A DNA stretch of 7,460 nucleotides from Deltaproteobacteria bacterium (GTDB lineage Bacteria; Bdellovibrionota; UBA1018). The stretch is from the NCBI GenBank assembly GCA_013286765.1, contig JABDFB010000101.1, forward strand, positions 1 to 7,460. The letters run 5' to 3'. The translations under genes and the position numbers were made by a program. The notes below the pieces were generated by a model, which did no database searches, had not been told where the DNA came from, and worked only from the letters and a program-made list of their open reading frames with translations. Shown piece by piece: positions 6,110 through 7,460 of this stretch (positions are counted from its first letter, which is position 1; each line of letters starts with the position of its first letter).

Positions 6110-7153
6110 ATGGCCTGGACCCATTCTGAAGCTTGGATTTGGTTGCGCGTAGTCATGCTTGCCACTGGAACTTTTCTTCTTCTTTCCTTGCTCTGGCGAA
6201 TTCTCTCAACCCAATTAGAAAGTTGGTCACGCAAAACCCCTTGCCTTTGGGACGATCTCTTACTTCAAGCTATCCGTCCCGTAATCTGGGTTTTGATTCT
6301 TCTTGGTGCTATGACCGCTGGTCTTTCCGTTGCGCCAGAGCCCGTAAAGAGTCACGGCTTGCTCATTATCATTTTAAAACTTGGGCTCATCATTCTAACT
6401 CTTTGGGCAGTGGATCGCATTGCAAGATCTCTTCTTCGAAATCAGAAGGTCACCCCTAAGCTCTCAAAGAATAGTCGTATCTTATCGCTTACAGTTCTCA
6501 GAGTTATTCTAGCCTGCCTGGGAATTGTCATGATTCTAGATACTATCGGAATCAAAGTGACGCCCCTGCTGGCTTCACTAGGCATAGGCTCTCTAGCCGT
6601 CGCCTTAGCCCTGCAAGATACACTTGGAAATCTATTCAGTGGATTTTATTTACTTATTGATCAACCCATCCGCCTGGGTGACTTCGTGAAACTTGAAGAA
6701 GGAATCGAGGGAAGCGTTACCAAAATTGGATGGCGAAGTACCCAGTTAAGCTTGTCCTCCAACGATCTCGTCATTATTCCAAATTCCAAACTAGCCGGCT
6801 CGCGTATCATCAACTATTCCCTTCCGGATCCAGAATCATCGGTATTAGTTGAGTTTTCCGTTTCCGACATTTCGGATCTTGATCATGTCGAAAAAGTCTG
6901 CAAGAGAACCGCCAGTGAAATACTTGCCACGGTCCCTGGAGGTATAAGCGAGTATCAGCCCAGAGTCCGCTTTCATAGTATAGCCGATTCCTCTATTAAT
7001 TTCACAGTGATCCTAAGAGCAAGGCAAGTGTCAGATGGCGCCCTACTCAAGCACGAATTTATTAAGAAACTGCTTACTGCCTTTAGAACTGAAGGAATCG
7101 CGTTACCAACACCTAACCTATTGGTACAGGTGAAAAAAACAGGTACCGTATAG
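6110..7153 (+). CDS. MscS family small-conductance mechanosensitive channel
   Basis: This 347-residue protein has about five membrane helices (near 11-31, 53-75, 83-105, 126-146 and 151-180), two more than E. coli MscS. The last is the pore-lining helix, with the small-residue pattern LLASLGIGSLAVALALQDTLGNLFSG followed by the family signature DQPIRLGDFV (184-193). The beta domain follows (EGSVTKIGWRSTQL, then NDLVIIPNSKLAGSRIINYS) and then the alpha/beta C-terminal cytoplasmic domain to PTPNLLVQV. Members open under membrane tension to release solutes during osmotic downshift. The gene lies 77 bases after the DUF3443 stop and has its own ribosome binding site, so co-transcription is possible but not required. 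Nothing essential to the fold is missing. The family call is secure; a specialised role for the extra helices is unknown. Confidence 0.95.
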   Translation: MAWTHSEAWIWLRVVMLATGTFLLLSLLWRILSTQLESWSRKTPCLWDDLLLQAIRPVIWVLILLGAMTAGLSVAPEPVKSHGLLIIILKLGLIILTLWAVDRIARSLLRNQKVTPKLSKNSRILSLTVLRVILACLGIVMILDTIGIKVTPLLASLGIGSLAVALALQDTLGNLFSGFYLLIDQPIRLGDFVKLEEGIEGSVTKIGWRSTQLSLSSNDLVIIPNSKLAGSRIINYSLPDPESSVLVEFSVSDISDLDHVEKVCKRTASEILATVPGGISEYQPRVRFHSIADSSINFTVILRARQVSDGALLKHEFIKKLLTAFRTEGIALPTPNLLVQVKKTGTV

Positions 7154-7188
7154 ACCGATCCGGTGCTATATGTCATCACAATAGTTGT

Positions 7189-7194
7189 AAAGGA
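7189..7194 (+). promoter_or_regulatory. Ribosome binding site supporting a GTG start
   Basis: AAAGGA lies nine bases before GTG 7204. The frame is open further upstream, so this site is what fixes the start of the symporter gene. Confidence 0.55.
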
Positions 7195-7203
7195 ATTTTA
7201 GCC

Positions 7204-7460
7204 GTGTCAAAAACTAAAGATCCATTTTCATTCAAGAAATTAGTTACTTCTCTCCCAGTTCAATTAGTCATAGTAATTACTTTCGGACTTTTAGGATCAC
7301 ATCTCCTGAGCCACGATCTGATGCGCTTCTTTTTAGCTCTCAGCCTATCTCTCAAGTCGATTCTCTTATTTGTATTACCTCTAATAATTTTTAGCTGTGT
7401 CTTTGGTGCCATCTCGGGCATGCCAAAGGGAGCTCTTCTATTTATTTTTTTTGTTATCTC
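7204..7460 (+). CDS. Dicarboxylate/amino acid:cation symporter (DAACS family), N-terminal part
   Basis: From GTG 7204 the frame stays open to the window edge, giving 85 residues of a truncated gene. The visible protein has a short polar start (SKTKDPFSFKKL), a first helix (about 17-36) and then the block FFLALSLSLKSILLFVLPLIIFSCVFGAISGM (about 42-73). This resembles the start of glutamate/dicarboxylate:cation symporters, where a helix ending in PLIIFS or PLVFSS precedes the next membrane segment. Such proteins import acidic amino acids or C4-dicarboxylates with Na+ or H+. The gene lies 50 bases after the MscS-type gene and has its own AAAGGA site. The specificity residues near the C-terminus lie outside the window, so the substrate cannot be assigned. 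Confidence 0.75.
   Translation, partial: MSKTKDPFSFKKLVTSLPVQLVIVITFGLLGSHLLSHDLMRFFLALSLSLKSILLFVLPLIIFSCVFGAISGMPKGALLFIFFVI

Noticed and set aside
7154..7164. ACCG-ATC-CGGT palindrome just after the MscS stop as a terminator
   Set aside because: The stem is only four base pairs and no T-run follows; the symporter gene has its own ribosome binding site 25 bases later.

Overview
The window comes from a Gram-negative bacterium of moderate base composition (slightly A/T-rich by eye). It encodes a periplasmic-type molybdenum enzyme with a haem c domain, a lipoprotein with a canonical lipobox, Sec-type signal peptides and several inner-membrane proteins. All recognisable genes lie on the + strand and are tightly packed. 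The species cannot be fixed from sequence alone. The gene families (SorA-like sulfite dehydrogenase, DUF2844/DUF3443 pair, MscS, DAACS symporter, a receiver of the kind often seen at the end of hybrid kinases) suggest a proteobacterium in the wide sense or a related lineage such as Bdellovibrionota.

Layout. (1) Positions 1-3820 look like one transcription unit. It starts with the 3' part of a sulfite dehydrogenase (molybdopterin domain, dimerisation domain and a fused C-terminal cytochrome c domain). A small stand-alone receiver-domain protein follows, in the same frame and directly after the TAG stop. Then comes a 772-residue membrane-bound M28 zinc metallopeptidase whose start overlaps the receiver gene by 13 bases. 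(2) Positions 3821-3981 are non-coding and contain an elaborate nested inverted repeat of about 127 bp. (3) A 70-residue two-helix membrane protein has cysteine clusters at both ends. (4) Positions 4271-6032 hold a DUF2844 exported protein and a DUF3443 lipoprotein, one base apart. (5) A five-helix MscS-type channel follows. (6) The window ends inside a dicarboxylate/amino-acid:cation symporter gene.

Most notable reading: the DUF3443 lipoprotein carries, in order and at near-pepsin spacing, the hallmarks of an A1-type bilobal aspartic protease (DTGS, an FGTGS flap-like block, GILGLG, a second DSGS and a C-terminal hydrophobic block). With its partner DUF2844 protein it may form a two-gene exported protease system. 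This is inference from motif order and has not been tested by structure or search.

Functional links are limited. The sulfite dehydrogenase would oxidise sulfite in the periplasm and pass electrons to its own haem domain. The M28 peptidase and the DUF3443 protein would both act outside the cytoplasm on peptides or proteins. The MscS channel and the symporter are ordinary inner-membrane functions with no evident tie to the rest.
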